Source: Strix aluco (taxonomy: Eukaryota > Chordata > Aves > Strigiformes > Strigidae). From it: 64,000 bases of DNA. The position numbers and the translations under genes were made by a program. How positions within the stretch are numbered: the first letter of the stretch is position 1; each line of letters begins with the position of its first letter. Positions 45,601 to 59,200 of the stretch are shown here, in pieces. Location: the NCBI RefSeq assembly GCF_031877795.1, contig NC_133934.1, forward strand, positions 108,936,610-109,000,609, read 5' to 3'. The notes under the pieces were generated by a model that saw nothing but the letters and a program-made list of their open reading frames with translations, made no database searches and was not told the DNA's origin.

Positions 45601-48388
45601 CATCTCAAAGTATCACAGCCACAATCTGGACGAGAGGCGGTTGTGCATACAGTGAATCGAGTGAGAAGATAACATATTCTTCATATCCTTCTTCCCTTAG
45701 CCTTTGTGATGTCTGAAAGTACCTTTGGTGGTCTTCTTTTAGCCAAGTCACTCATCTGAACCTCTTGTCTCACAGTCACAATCAGTGCAGGACAAAAGAT
45801 ACTGTTCTGATGGTAATGCTGGAAGTAGATGTGAATGCTCTATCTAAATAGGAAAATTAATACATACAAACTCAGAAAATATGAAATATACTCTCCTCTA
45901 AAAAATCTAAGGAAGCAGGAGACCAAGCATAAAACTTGGGGGTACCTGTATGACTAAAAAAAGGACATAAAGTTTTATCATTAAAACGAAGTTAAAAAAA
46001 AAAAAAAAAATCAAAGGCTGGAGTTCTCAAATGCCAACTGCCTATGTGGCAAAAGGTTCAATTGGTTTTCTAATTGCAAATTTCTAAAACATCCATCAGG
46101 GCCTAAAACGCAACAAATCCCTTCTGTTTCTGCCATCCTGACCTAAAACAAAGCTAGTCTTTTGTTTGCAGTTCTTGGTTTAGTTGGGTGAGGTAGGAAA
46201 AGAAGCCTCTTCATATTGCCTTTATAGAGGTAAAAGGCAAATGTCACTGATTTTGTGGCTGTTCATAAAGTAACAGGTAAGAAACATTAGGGCATTTGTC
46301 TTTGTGTGCTGCAAAATTTCCCTATCACTCTCTCAGTTTTTGATAAACCTACTTAGAAGATGGTTTAGTTTGAATTTGTTTTGAAGACCATTCTACCCAG
46401 TCAAGTTAATGATGTTTATATTTTTTTTGACAGCTGAAACTTAATATTGTACTAAATTTTCTCCCAATTATCCATTCTTTACCTGACTCCAGTACTGTTT
46501 AATGTTTATTACTTTGAACACCCTGTCACTACTGGTTCCTCACCACTACTGCTAGTCCTACTTACCCCTCTCTTACAGGGCTAGAATGACTCCTTTCAGC
46601 ACCTGCTATGTTGAGCTGCCTTAAATCTACACTTAAGACAAAGGGAGTGGATTGTGACTTCAGATTACTGCAAGTCCTTCCCTTACTGAATTGAAGGCTA
46701 ACTGCTAGCTCCTCCAACATGTTTTAAGAACATCTCTCCATCTTGTAGTGAGATCTGTTATCTGACTTTTGTAATGTCTGCAGTACAACTACATAAACCA
46801 CACAGTTAGCTTCTGGTTGGGCGTAGTCTGTCTGTAGCTTAGACACACTCTCCACACTGTGCTTAAGGAAATCCAAGGTCAGATACAAGGAACAACCCGC
46901 AGTCTTTTGCTCCAGTGAACCACTAAAGCATTCTTCTGACACACCTGCTGCTAGATGGGGCCAGATCAAGATCAAGTTTGGCTGTACTCAGTTCATCCAT
47001 ACACCACAAAGAATTGAACCAGAAAAAAAGTAATTGTAGAGCCCTTCAAACTGCTAGCTACTACAGCTGGAAATTGCATAATTGCAAATACCATGTACAT
47101 ACTCCAATTCAAACTCAATCTGATTCCGTATTCCTGATTATAAATGAAGGCTGCTTCAGTGAGCAGGAACAAGGGCCTAGATTCACCAACTCTATGAGAT
47201 GATCTCATAAAACAAAAAAAAAAAAGACGATTCTGTCATTGTTAATGCCATTAAAAATCTAAAATATTGCATTCTAGATTAATTTAGCTGGTTATTTTGA
47301 GGAGGGGCATACATCCATTTTTGATTGTCAGCAAACTTTGAAACCAAAACTGCTGAAAAACATGCATATAAAAATTTATGACCTCCTCTTCTGTGATCTG
47401 GACTCACCCAGTGTTAATCAGAAACATAAAGGTAGCTTCTTAAGTGTGCAGATCAGCAAAATTTCCTATTCTTGAAATGGCTGCATTTGGAATGCTCTGG
47501 CCATGTCTGAGAGTTCCACACAAAATGTGTTATGTTGAGATGCAACCTCCGCCCCCAGGTTCTGTCACCCTTCTGATACTGGAATAATCATTAGAGGGAG
47601 AAAAAGTTTCCTGAGTGCCTTTATTTAGTATCTCAGTAGCAGCTAAGACAATCAAGTTCTAATGGACAAACTGTACATTTATGTTACAGACTTCATAGAT
47701 ACTAGTGTACCCATGGAAAAGAAAATCCAAGCTTGACTCATATTCTTTTTCAGAAAGAGAGGAAAGACTAAATCAACATTTATTTTAAAAGTGCTTTTAA
47801 AAGTAACATGGATCACTTATTTCAGACCTCTTTTTACCTTAAAACAAACCAGAATGTTTGTTCCATGGAAACCAGTAGGACACTGAAAAGATGTGGTGTG
47901 TTGGACTGACTGCAGTATGCTTTTGAATTAATATAGCTGTTTGCTGTCACTAATAGATGACAGAGATATTTACACATTAGTAAAATTTTATCTCCCATCA
48001 CTGCATAGATTTTTTGTCTCTTAAAAGAATTCTGTGATACTGTCTTTATGAACAAAGTTTTATATTTCTGGTTTATGTCTTGCATATTCCTTCTTGTGTA
48101 AAAAAATATTTAAAAAGCTATTGGAAAGATCCAGACAAAAGACTTCAAATAATTTATTTGCCAGTCTTTTTCTTGTAAATGTTTGTATTCTAAAGATATT
48201 CTCTTCAATTTCTGCTCTGATCAATCCCTTCAGCCATTTTTAGTTTTGTGTATACCCTTACATAATACTTGCTATTTTAAATATGCCTCAGCAAGATGTA
48301 TTATTTCTGGCATTCAGTACATATTTTCTCTCTAGAATACTTCAGAAATAATGCAGAACATTGGAATAAAATGTTTTGTTTGAAATTG
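45601..48388 (+). other. TSHR: TSHR 3' UTR (inferred extent)
   Basis: Non-coding AT-rich sequence after the stop. It carries a 17-A run at 45994-46010, which could cause internal oligo-dT priming. The first canonical AATAAA I find is at 48365-48370, followed by a TG/T-rich stretch, so the UTR may reach about 48388. Variant ATTAAA signals occur at 45980 and 47250 and could give shorter forms. The end is inferred from signals only. Confidence 0.5.
48365..48370 (+). promoter_or_regulatory. TSHR: Candidate TSHR polyadenylation signal
   Basis: AATAAA followed directly by atgttttgtttg, a plausible GU-rich downstream element. It is the first canonical hexamer I found after the TSHR stop. Confidence 0.5.
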
Positions 48389-51300
48389 TAAGAGGCTCAC
48401 CGCAAGTTTTTTCTGAATGTTTTAAAATATTTTTCCTATAAAAGAAGTTAATATTATTTCTCTTGCACTCAACTTCATCGTTCTCCTTGGCTGGCCCACA
48501 GCCAAAAAGACTGACCACACCACACAGTTTGACAGAGGTTTTGGGTTTTTCCCCACCACTACCTCAGAAAGGGATGTCCTAAATAACCATCTCGGACAGT
48601 GCAGCAAGGATAGAAAGGAACAGTAATAGTACTGCTGAGCTCTGGGGTTCCAAAACCATCATTAATTACATCCAAGATAATCTGAAGAATCACCTAAGAG
48701 CCACCAGGTCCTCTTCAAAAGACTGAATCTGAAATCTGATCTTCTCCATTCTCCTCTCTAAACCTAACGCATATGTGACAGCCACAGTGACTAAGAATTG
48801 AATACAAAAAAACACTTGCACAGTAAGAAGTTTGTGTGGTGGAGAGACTCTGCTGCAGGAATTCTCAGAATTAATCTGCCCATATGCAACCTTACAGAAT
48901 ATCCCTCCCTCCCTCGTACTAGGTCTTCCCTCAGACCAAATGCCTCGTCCCACATTTGCCAAAATTTATTCTGCCAAATTTTATGTTCAGTAATTCTCAT
49001 CAGTGGGGGGAAAAAAAGTTGTTATCTTTGCTATATGGATCTTTGCATTACCTGGAAAAAAACACGTGAGGGACACTCCCACTGCTGAAAACTATCAAAG
49101 TGCTCAAATATCAGTTAACTCTTGACATACTCTCCCTGTCCCAGAAAACTCAGCTGACTTCAGTATCTCTGCACCTTGCCACTGCCTGTAATTGTGCTTC
49201 CCTCCCACATGAAGCTTTAGGGTGCAAGGAAAGCTCTTCTCAGTTGTAGATGCTAACTGGCATCAGCTAGGACAATTAAGCTTAAAGGCAAGAAGAAAAT
49301 CCAACAGGCCAACAAGTGACAAGGAATAAACAGGTCCTTCTAGGAGGCCTATGCTGTTCAGTATGTGCACAAGGGACCTAGAAAAAGGAGTGAACAGTAA
49401 GATAATGAAGTATGCCGTAATATTAAGATATTCAGAGCATATGAATATGAAGGCTATGAAGAACTGTAGGAAGACTTCTTAAGACTGAATGACTGGCAAG
49501 AGGAATTCAGTGTAGATAAAGTGATACATGTGGTAGAAAAGACAAACTGACATCTTAAATGATGTGCTCTGAGCTGACAACCCCAATTCACAAAAAAGAT
49601 CTTAGGAGTACAGTAGGTAAGTCTGTGAAGATACTAGCTTATGCTTCCTGGACATCAAAAAAGCAGATCAAATTATATTATTGGGAAAGGATCAGAACAT
49701 AAAACCAGTAATTATTAGATCACTGTATAAATCTGCACCTTGAATAATGTAGCTCTTATCTCTGCAACAGAAAAACAATATAATAGAATTAGTAAAGATC
49801 CTGACTAAAGCAGCAAGGAGAATGAAAGGATTGGAGTTACAGCTAAGGAATCACTAAGTAGAATCCCTCAGACTGGAAGGAAGATGTCAAAGCTCGATAA
49901 AGTCATGCGCAGGCTGGAGTAGCTGAGTTACTGAACTTCTTGTCAAAGGCTGCTGTGGGTAATAAAGCTTACATGGGTTTATGGAAAGACTGAGAATCCA
50001 TGGAAGGGAAATCTGCAGAAGGATAAAAAACGCACAAAACCTTTCTGTCTCAGGATGCTTCTGAGCTGCGAATTCATGGCAGATGGGATGGAGTACTTGG
50101 AAAGTGTATCACACATGCTTGCCTATTCTTTTATGCTTCGCTCACCACACACTGTTAGCAGCTATCACAGTCAGTATTCTGGCACAGATCGACTTTCGGT
50201 CTGTGCCATGGCAGCCACTCTTCTTGTGTTCAAGCAGTTCCCCTATTCAGACTGCAAAGACAGCTTCAACTGCACCTTCCTTCCGTAGGCCTGACCACAG
50301 AGCCCGTGTAGATAAAAAAATCCAGCTGAGTGAAGAAGAGCATATCCCCTGTTCACAGCAGTACCTCAATGGATTTGACCGCATGGCTCAAGTGAAAGGG
50401 CAGAGGCTAGCTGCCTTCTCTCAAAACCCTGCAGAGAAATGGAAAGAGCCAATGTAACCACTCTTCGGAGCTTCAGGTAGCTCTGAGATTTCAGATTGGA
50501 GAATAGAAAATCCTGTTTCGGGGTGGCAGAGAATGCCATTATTTTCTCTACATAAACTTCTGTGATTCTATTTGCATAATTTGGTGGTAATATATATGCT
50601 ATGAAGGACTTTTTCATTCTTGGACACTGTAGAAAAAAGCTGCAAAGTCAAGCTGGAGCCTTAGTTATGAGGACTTGGGACTTTCTCTCAGCAATTTATT
50701 TTAAACTGGCTATAGACGACCTCTGCTAGTCCTCTCTCTCTCTGCCTACAGAGAGATGTGGGGTTTTTTTGACTGAGTAGGCATCTGTTCTAGATGACAA
50801 CATCTGCAACAGGTTAGCTATAGTCAAAATGAAGCACACACTGCTATGGTATCCTGGAATCTGAAAATAGCATGAGTAATAAAAAATAAATTTCAAATCA
50901 CTACCATAGCATTTTAGTTTATTAACATAAAATAAATGTACTTTTGTTTCCTTTCTTGCTAGATAATTTAAATATTAATGCTCACAGTATAACCTTTGGA
51001 AAATCTGTACCAAAAAAATTCCCTAAAAAATGAAGTTTGATTTCAGCAGACCTCCTATGTTTATGTGTTAAAATTAACCAATCCCTTCCTTCCAGGCTGT
51101 TTGGGCAGGCTGATGAGTAACAGAAGCATAATCTGTATTGTATTTCTAAGAGATGCCAGGCATCCTTACTCTAAAACCACTCAGTAATCAAATGGCTTCT
51201 GCGTTGCAGTTAAAATTGGACAGGGTCAGACACAAAATTAGTTAGATATCATGCCTTTCTGTTATGTACTCCCCTCCTCCTCGGTAGGGATCCTGAAAAC

Positions 51301-54300
51301 ACATGACATTATACTGCACTTTGATGTAGGCTTTGTGGGCTAAGGCACAAGGTGTTGAAGGGCCATCATCATGCCCCGGAACAGAAGATGGTTAAGAGGT
51401 CTTAGTGACGCACACGGAGAGATTCTGACAGCATCATCAACTTAGAATTCACACTGGTTCAATAACACATCTGCATAAAGCTGAAATACTTTTGATCTGT
51501 TTAGTCACTTCCATCTGACCTGACTTATTTTTGTGTGACTAGAAACCATGATGTGAAAGTGAACAAATGGAGGGTCTATGAGGTCAATACGCAGAGAGTT
51601 CATCAGCAGAACCTGTCAGTTCTAACTTCCTAACCCATCCCACACCTGCCCTCCCATGCACACACACTGGTATGAATTACCACACTACGTCAAATTACCA
51701 GGTTCTCAGACAGGATACCAATCCTGTGGAAATTTGTGATTTTTGTAACTGTCTGTCCTTATTTTCCACCCTGAAAATACTGCGTAACTATTCTAAAACA
51801 TGGAAAAGTCTCATCAACTGTAGCCCAGGACTTGGACCCCATCGGGCCATCCTGGATTTACTCCTTCCAAGAGCTTAACTTCTGCAGGATTAATATGAAT
51901 CAACTTGAATCCTACCCTACTGTTTTGGGTAGGAGCTTTCTGTGCTGTTCTGATTACATACAATGCCAAACCTTGTATGTATGGTTATCTGAGGTTGTAT
52001 CTTTACTGTTGCACATCTGTGCAGTTCAGTTGAATTAATTCAGTTGAATTAATCAAAGCTCATGAAGCTTTATTAATTATTTAGAAGAGGAGGAGCCACT
52101 CATTTTGGTTCTCAGCTATTCACTATATAGCTGTGATGACGAGTCTCCTCTAGGTTCTCTATTTTTCTTCTTTTAAGGAATTAAATCTGTTGTGAACGTA
52201 AGCTTCATTCACAACACATATCTAAGAGCTCAGTCATTATGAAGTGATTGGAATTGTTGGATTGTTACTTACATATATACTGTGATACTTTTTATAAGAC
52301 CTACTTTGCTAGCAAGAAGAGACTCTCTGTTGCAAACACTGAGACTGGTAACTGGCTAGACTGCCAAACCCATGCTGGCTGTCTTACAGCAGAACAGTTT
52401 CAGCTGAAATGACAGCGGCTTTTCTTTGAGAAGTGAAGAAAAAATAACAGCACTCCCTGTCTTCTGTGAAGGCAAAGCTGCAACAAATCAAATCCAAGCA
52501 GTAACATGGGTTGTAACAAACTTCTCACTGCAAATTCTGAGACACTGTCTGAATGTCTGTCTTCTCCACAGCTTGTTGCTGACTGGCATATGCACAATAG
52601 CACCAAAATACCAAGCAGCATAAAGGCTGTGTTTGGGCTGCATGTACAATGCTACTTTCAGTTTGACTGGAGTGAAAGAATTCCCTAAATCATATGTGGA
52701 TTACTGCTGCTGCCTAGAGGGAGCTGTGGAAACAACAGATCAACTCTTTTTTCAGCCAGCTACAGATTTGCAATTAAACCCAGCAATAGTATGTCAGTAT
52801 GAAGTAGCAAGACATGTATTTTGGTAAAAGGCAATTAGGTAGGGTGGCCAACGCACTGACAGATGCACCTTCCCATGAAAAGTCCAGGAAAAAAAAATAT
52901 CAGGGTTTTTTTTTATTCCTTACATACACTTCTTTTCTGACGACTTAAATATGTTTGCACTCTTTTTTTTTTTTTTAAATGCTGGATACCTTATCTTTAT
53001 CCTCTGTGCTCTCTCAGTTTCCTCCTTCCAGATTCTCTTGACATCTCCTTTCTCTCCTATGGAAGAAATCCCATGCTCTGTTTGATGAAGTACTTTACAT
53101 TTTCCACCTATTATCTAAAGTTATTTAAGCTGCGTGGCAGCATATATACAGCAATCTCAGGGATAAATTACAAAACTGTTTAAGGATATGACAATGATTT
53201 AGAAGAGAAAATGAAAGCCAAAAGACATTCTGAATAAACATTGACAGCAACTTGATCTGCTAAAATTAAGAACTGCTCCACTTCCCCTCTTTCCCCTCCC
53301 AAAACAAACTTAAGTGATAGGTGCAGAAGTGTCTGTGCTGTGAATACATTTCTTCTTTAGCTAATGAATTTTTAACATCGGTATTACCATCACACTTACC
53401 AAGCCATTTGTCAACTCTCTACACAAACACAGAATTTTCCTAGATGCTGCTTTAATGTTTTAAGATTAAAACTACTTATTAAAATCGACAGACACATTTA
53501 GTCCACAAAAAATAGTATGTCAGAAATATTATTCCCAGCACTAATGCTTTGTCTTTGTTAAAAGCTCAAACAAGGTAAACTCAGAAGAGTTTCCATTCTG
53601 CAAAAATTCAGGTTTTCTGGAAAAAAAGGCAAGACAGAACAAAACCTACAAGCAGATTTTCCACAGGGTAAATTGTGTGATACATCCTTTTTAGACATGC
53701 TGTACTCCCCAGAACACTATGTTCCCCAGAATACATTACCTGTTGAATCCGGACAGCGCACCTGAAGTTAGTCAGTTGTTCCTCCAAGGGCAAAGGTCTG
53801 TTCAAAATCCTCAGCTGCTGGTATAGCAGGACGCAGGAGGAGCCCTATCTGCAGGGACCTTGCAGCAGGATTCCTAGGAGAAATGGGAATAAGCCTTTGG
53901 AAATATCAGGAAGCCGGGTGGTTTGGCAGAAAAGACTGCCTTCCTTGTTATGCTAGTACAAACCATTTTCTCCATCACCAGCTAGAAAGGGGTTTTCTTT
54001 ACCTTGGCATTAAATCCTGCCAACTCTGGCACTTGTAAAGCAGCATCCCAACTCTCTTGGGATTCAAACGTAGCTTCTGTTCCACACATCTAGAGGGCTT
54101 GGCTGCAGTGCAGTTCTGCTTCATTTGGTACCTCTAGCAAAGGAAAAGCATTTCGACCTTGACAGAATCACACATCCACAAAGAACAAATTTTTTGCATT
54201 ACAAAGATTTTTTTTTTCTTTTATAATTTAATGATAATCTTTGTTTAGGATTTGTTACTGAAATATACTTACAAAAATTAAACACTTGCTGTTTTCAATT

Positions 54301-56200
54301 TCGGTAACTTTTTGTTTACAAAACAACTAAAAAATGAAAATAAAAACAACAAAGTGTAAACCAAATACATCCAGCTATGTGTCTTAGGCATTTTAAAATA
54401 CCAGCTCACCAATATCCATCTTCAGAGAGAGGCTTTTGATTTACGGACGTGAATAGGCAATTCAGTATCATTTGTAATGCAAAGTGCTATTTGCAATTAT
54501 TTATGTTTCCATATTACCTCATTATTTCAGATAACCCTCTTTCAGGTCACACAAGGACATGCACATTTATACTATGTAAAAAGATGGAACTGCACAGGCA
54601 TTTCACACAAAAATAATTGGGAAAGTCTTTAAAGAAAAAAATTGTCATAAAACCAATTTTTTGAATGTTATGTATCCACACTAAAGGTCAAAAGTAGCTG
54701 AACTGCAGTTCATTTTGATGTCATTACATCTGAAAGGATTAGAGTGGTTTTGGCATAATCCCATTAGTGGTGAAAAAATAACTCTGAAAAAAGAGTAACA
54801 GGAGTCTGCTCTGAAAACAAGTGGCAAGACCTTCAGTCTTTAACAGAGTATTTTACAGTCTGGGATAGAAAAACCAAAAGAAAACAGGAACTCCAAAGTT
54901 GATACAGTTTAAGACAAGTTGTAAGGAATGATGTGTAGTTGAAACTAAATGGGGATATACTGAAAGCTATGCAATATCCCAAGATTCTTATTCTCTCATA
55001 CCTCTGCAACTAAAATAAATAAAGCCATAAAGAACTCAAACTAATAGGAAAAAAAAATAAGGTATTTTTAACTATATTTGATTTTGGCCAAAAAATATCT
55101 TTGAAATACTTTGCTCATGCACAGCTGAGAGTACAATTAACATTCACAATTATAATGTTCTCATCCTTCCTTACAGGGATGACATCCAGCTTTTTTTTGG
55201 GTTTTAACTTGAGCTTGCTATGAATTTGTCAGCATTCTGCTTTCCCTCCTTTTTTTAGGGTCCTTTTGAAAATATTTTGGCCAGAACAACAGACCATTTT
55301 TCCAAGCCGCTTTTTTCTTACACAGTATGCAAGCTCTGACAGCAATTATCTTTTTTGGTAAAACATCATAATTTCTGATAGTTATTTATCCAGACTCATC
55401 TCCAAATCCTTTTCAAGATAACAAGTATGGCAAATTTTATGGGAAAAGCAGTACTGTTTTTTTAATACTTGCCCAAGTGTCAAGGGCTGGAGGGCTACAA
55501 AACTATTAGGGAAAAAAACCTCTTAAGAATTAGGAAAAAAATACCACTCTATAGATTCTTTGTTTCCTATACCTTTATAACACTACAGCTAAAAGGTTAC
55601 TTCAAAATCATCGCATTCCAAAATACAGCCCTCCATACAGGCAGTACAGCCTACAGTTTACATTCTTTCTAATGATGTATAGAATTTCACATTCAAAATT
55701 TAGGTTTAAAAATAAAGCATGTCATGTCTCAAGATACTGCTTCTAGCCAGGAACTAAAAAGATGTCACCTGCTTACACTAGAAAGCAGTTCTGTTAAATC
55801 AGTTTCACTGATGAAGATGAAACCTTTAAAATCAACCAGCTATCATCCAAGAACTGTGTATTTTATTTCTCGATATTATCTTGCGTTTCCATTTACAGGA
55901 CTAACATCCAGATGGCACACCAAGTTCTTAATCAATCTTGCCTCAACACCTAAGTCTCAAGTTACCATAGGGAGCAAATTCTTAAATAAATATGGAAGTC
56001 TGGCCTTAAGATTAAAAAGTGAACTTTTTTATAACGTTGTGATGATGTCAAAGGGAAAGTCAGCAAGGCAAATTCAATAACTAGGTGACAGTGAAGTTAC
56101 CTGCGTGTGATGGAAATAAATTCATAATCTTCAGTGTTATTATGTAATAGTCATTAAACTTCATGTATTAAACAAATGCGCATGCAAGATAGTAAATGAA
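48389..56200. other. Intergenic region between TSHR and GTF2A1
   Basis: The convergent intergenic interval. It contains one old CR1-like relic (about 49330-49960), an unexplained 124-codon open frame (50083-50457) and several T-runs (about 52905-52914, 52966-52977, 54208-54220). I see no gene. Its right part may belong to the GTF2A1 3' UTR if a distal poly(A) site is used. Confidence 0.5.
49330..49960 (+). mobile_element. Old CR1-like LINE relic
   Basis: The + strand translates, with frameshifts and stops, to LFSMCTRDLEKGVNSKIMKYA and later LNDWQEEFSVDKVIHV. These parallel the LFNIFINDLDEG...FADDTK and MKFN-KCKVLH blocks of CR1. The ggaggcctatgctgttcag start and the agcaaggagaatgaaaggattggag string (compare QRRATKMIKGLE) fall in the expected order. 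The copy is ancient. Confidence 0.55.
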
Positions 56201-56204
56201 GTGG

Positions 56205-59200
56205 CAAACATTTTTAAATAACATCTTTAATTAAAGTTTTTGCAAAGGCAAAATATTAAACTTAAAATAGGTCTTAGTACATCAAAATACTAAGTTCTCT
56301 AATTGTATTCCAAGCATGGCCTTTGAAACATAATATCCTGTATATCACAGAGGAGCAACCTTGATCTGCAATTGTACAGAATGAATTTTACAAACATAAT
56401 AAATATATTTACCCCCTTACACATAACAGTATATGTACAACAGCAGTTGACAATAGTAGCTCAGAACAGCAAAAAAGGATATTCCCCCACTCCATAATCT
56501 ATTGGTACCCTATGCACTCTGGGACATGTCTCATTGGATGACTGTACATATAGCTAAGCCAACATAGTTCTTCCTGTCAAAAAAAGCTCCTTTTGTTCCA
56601 CAATCTAATCCACCAGATAATAATTAAAAGACACACTGCATGAACTGCCTGAAAAAAGTAGACAACAGGGAAACCAATGGACTGGTTTTTACACATTTCC
56701 CAACCAATCACAGCAATGGGAAAACAAGACTTAAGATGCCAGACACCAATACAAAACAATATGGAAGTTTCTTCATCTTGTATAGTCACTAATCTCAAAA
56801 TCTGAAAAGAACTCTAATTTCAGTTGGGGGTGTGTGGGTGGGGTGGCACACAGTAAACCCCACGATGCTGTGTAAGGCAGCCCAGTATCAATCCAGTGTG
56901 CATTATCCTAAAACCACCGTTCACTTCCTGGACATCTTATTGCATTCTATTAGGAAGCTTTTGCTTTGGGGAAAAATTTGGGGGGCTTTATTGTTTTTAA
57001 AGGAGCTTTTACAAATTGAAGAGACTGAATCAAAATTAACTTTAGTTAACAAGGTCTCTAACTCCTTCATGGAATTAAGAAATTTTACTCTGGTAGTGTT
57101 ACATGGTGACACAATTACTGCTGTTAAGCAGTGGAATTATTTTCACAGACTCAATGAAGTTTACTTTAACACTCCTAATTGTGCAGCAGAAATAGAAAAA
57201 ACATTTATAAAAAAATCTGTTACATGACACAACATGTTCTTTGTTCTTTTCTAGAAACTGTGCTTCAGAATCACATATCATATTATTGGAAATAAACTCA
57301 GACCACAATTATTACTTTAAATCATGTTTAGGAAACTGAATGATGTTCAAATGCAATTTGTGAGTACAATGCAGGAATAAGGAGTATGAAGCCTCAAAGA
57401 AATCTTGTCACTAACCAGCAAGTGAGGGGGAATAAAAACATATTTTATTTAAATAGTCCAACATAAAATCCCTTATGTGACTAAATTCTCTATTATCTCA
57501 ACAGAAAACATATTTCAAATTGTTTTCAACTTAGATGTTTTAAAATGATTGCACACACTAAAACCCAACAGAATTAGAGCAAAAAAGTTGATTTTCTGAT
57601 TGAAGCACTGCATGAAATTTACCCTCTCAGGAATCAAAAAGAAGTATTGTCATACTGGCAAAACAGATATTCTGCAAACTGAAAAGGCACAAGATTCAGA
57701 ATTTTGCCCAGCTGTTCTACAAGTTTCCATCAGCCATCATGGTTATAATTATGAAGTTATCCTTTCCCATTTTCTTCCATCATAAAAAGGTGCTCCATTA
57801 TCTGTGCAAATTTTAACATAAGCCCTCTTGAAATCATTAATTGCTTCCATAATACTGAACTATTTAAATGGGGGGAAAAAAAAAAACAACAACAAAAACA
57901 AACAGCTATTTCCAAGGTGGGGGCTGGGGGGCAGAGAAATTATTTATGAACTACGAACATGGGAATCCCTTGGCCTCTGAAAGGAATGGTTTCTTTGGAA
58001 CCTAATGAAATGGTCTGTTCAGTTACATTGTTAAAACCATTATTAAAAATTCAAGTACAATAATAAAATTAAGCAAACTACATTCTTACAGCAAGCTGCT
58101 ACAATAAAATGAAATTTAAACATGCTTTTTGATTTAAAAAAAGGAACACTTGATGTAGCAATAAGAGCACAGTTTGGTATGTTCATGTTTGACTGGCTTT
58201 CCAAAAACTTCACAGGTATTTGTATTCGAAGACAAAACTTCTTATCTGAAAAGCATACCATACAATTAGCTTGCAAGAGACTGTGCAAGTTCAGAAAGCT
58301 TCTATCATCCTTCAGAACAGGCTAAGCTTAAGTTACCTTTAAAGTTTTGCTATTCCTTAAAAATAAATAAAAAGGCTATGCAGCTTCTAGTATATGTGTG
58401 TGGGTGAAAAAAAATCACTAAGATGTACAAAAACAAAGCCTTGTACAAGTAATCTGGGTTCCAGTAGTATAAACAGGAATCTATACCTAAAGGGATTTTT
58501 TTTCCTTTTATTAGTTTGGTTGTGCAGACTTATGGGAATTTTTCTGAAGTCTACCACTTAAGACTTACTGGTAACAGATATGGAAAAAGTGAGGGAAGGA
58601 ATTAGTTGGTACATTATTAATTCATTGCAGTTGTACACGGAAGTGTCAACAATGGTAAAAAAATTAAAATAAAATATCTGCTTTGTTCAGAAGAAAGCAA
58701 ACACCGATGAGTTTGTGATACCTTGAAGCCCCAAGCCAAAAATGCACTCTGAGGACTCCATTACTTAAGAATGAATTAGAAGAAACATCAATTAACTTTT
58801 CATAAAGCTTATGTATGTAGATGGCTAACCATATGGCTCTAGATATAGTCTACAGGCAGTTTAAGTCTGTATCAATGAGAGCACAGGTGTACAAAATCAC
58901 AGCAAAAAAACCTCTCTTTACAATGTGTTTTGAGTTTTCTGTGTACTACCGAGACTATGAATGCACTTGGAGGCAAGTAAATCAGAGAGAATGAAAATTA
59001 GAGCAGTTGGTCTATACTGCTAAAATACACTTGTGACTTTGTTAAATAATGATTAAAAAGTTTCATTCTCAAGCAAAAAAAGGTCAGAAATCATGGTTCA
59101 AATGTCTGCTTCTGAAAGTCTTCCCCAATTTAGTTAAAATTATCTTCACTGTGTCCTTTTTTCATCATCTTTCCAAGCACCCAATGAAACATAGAATTTT

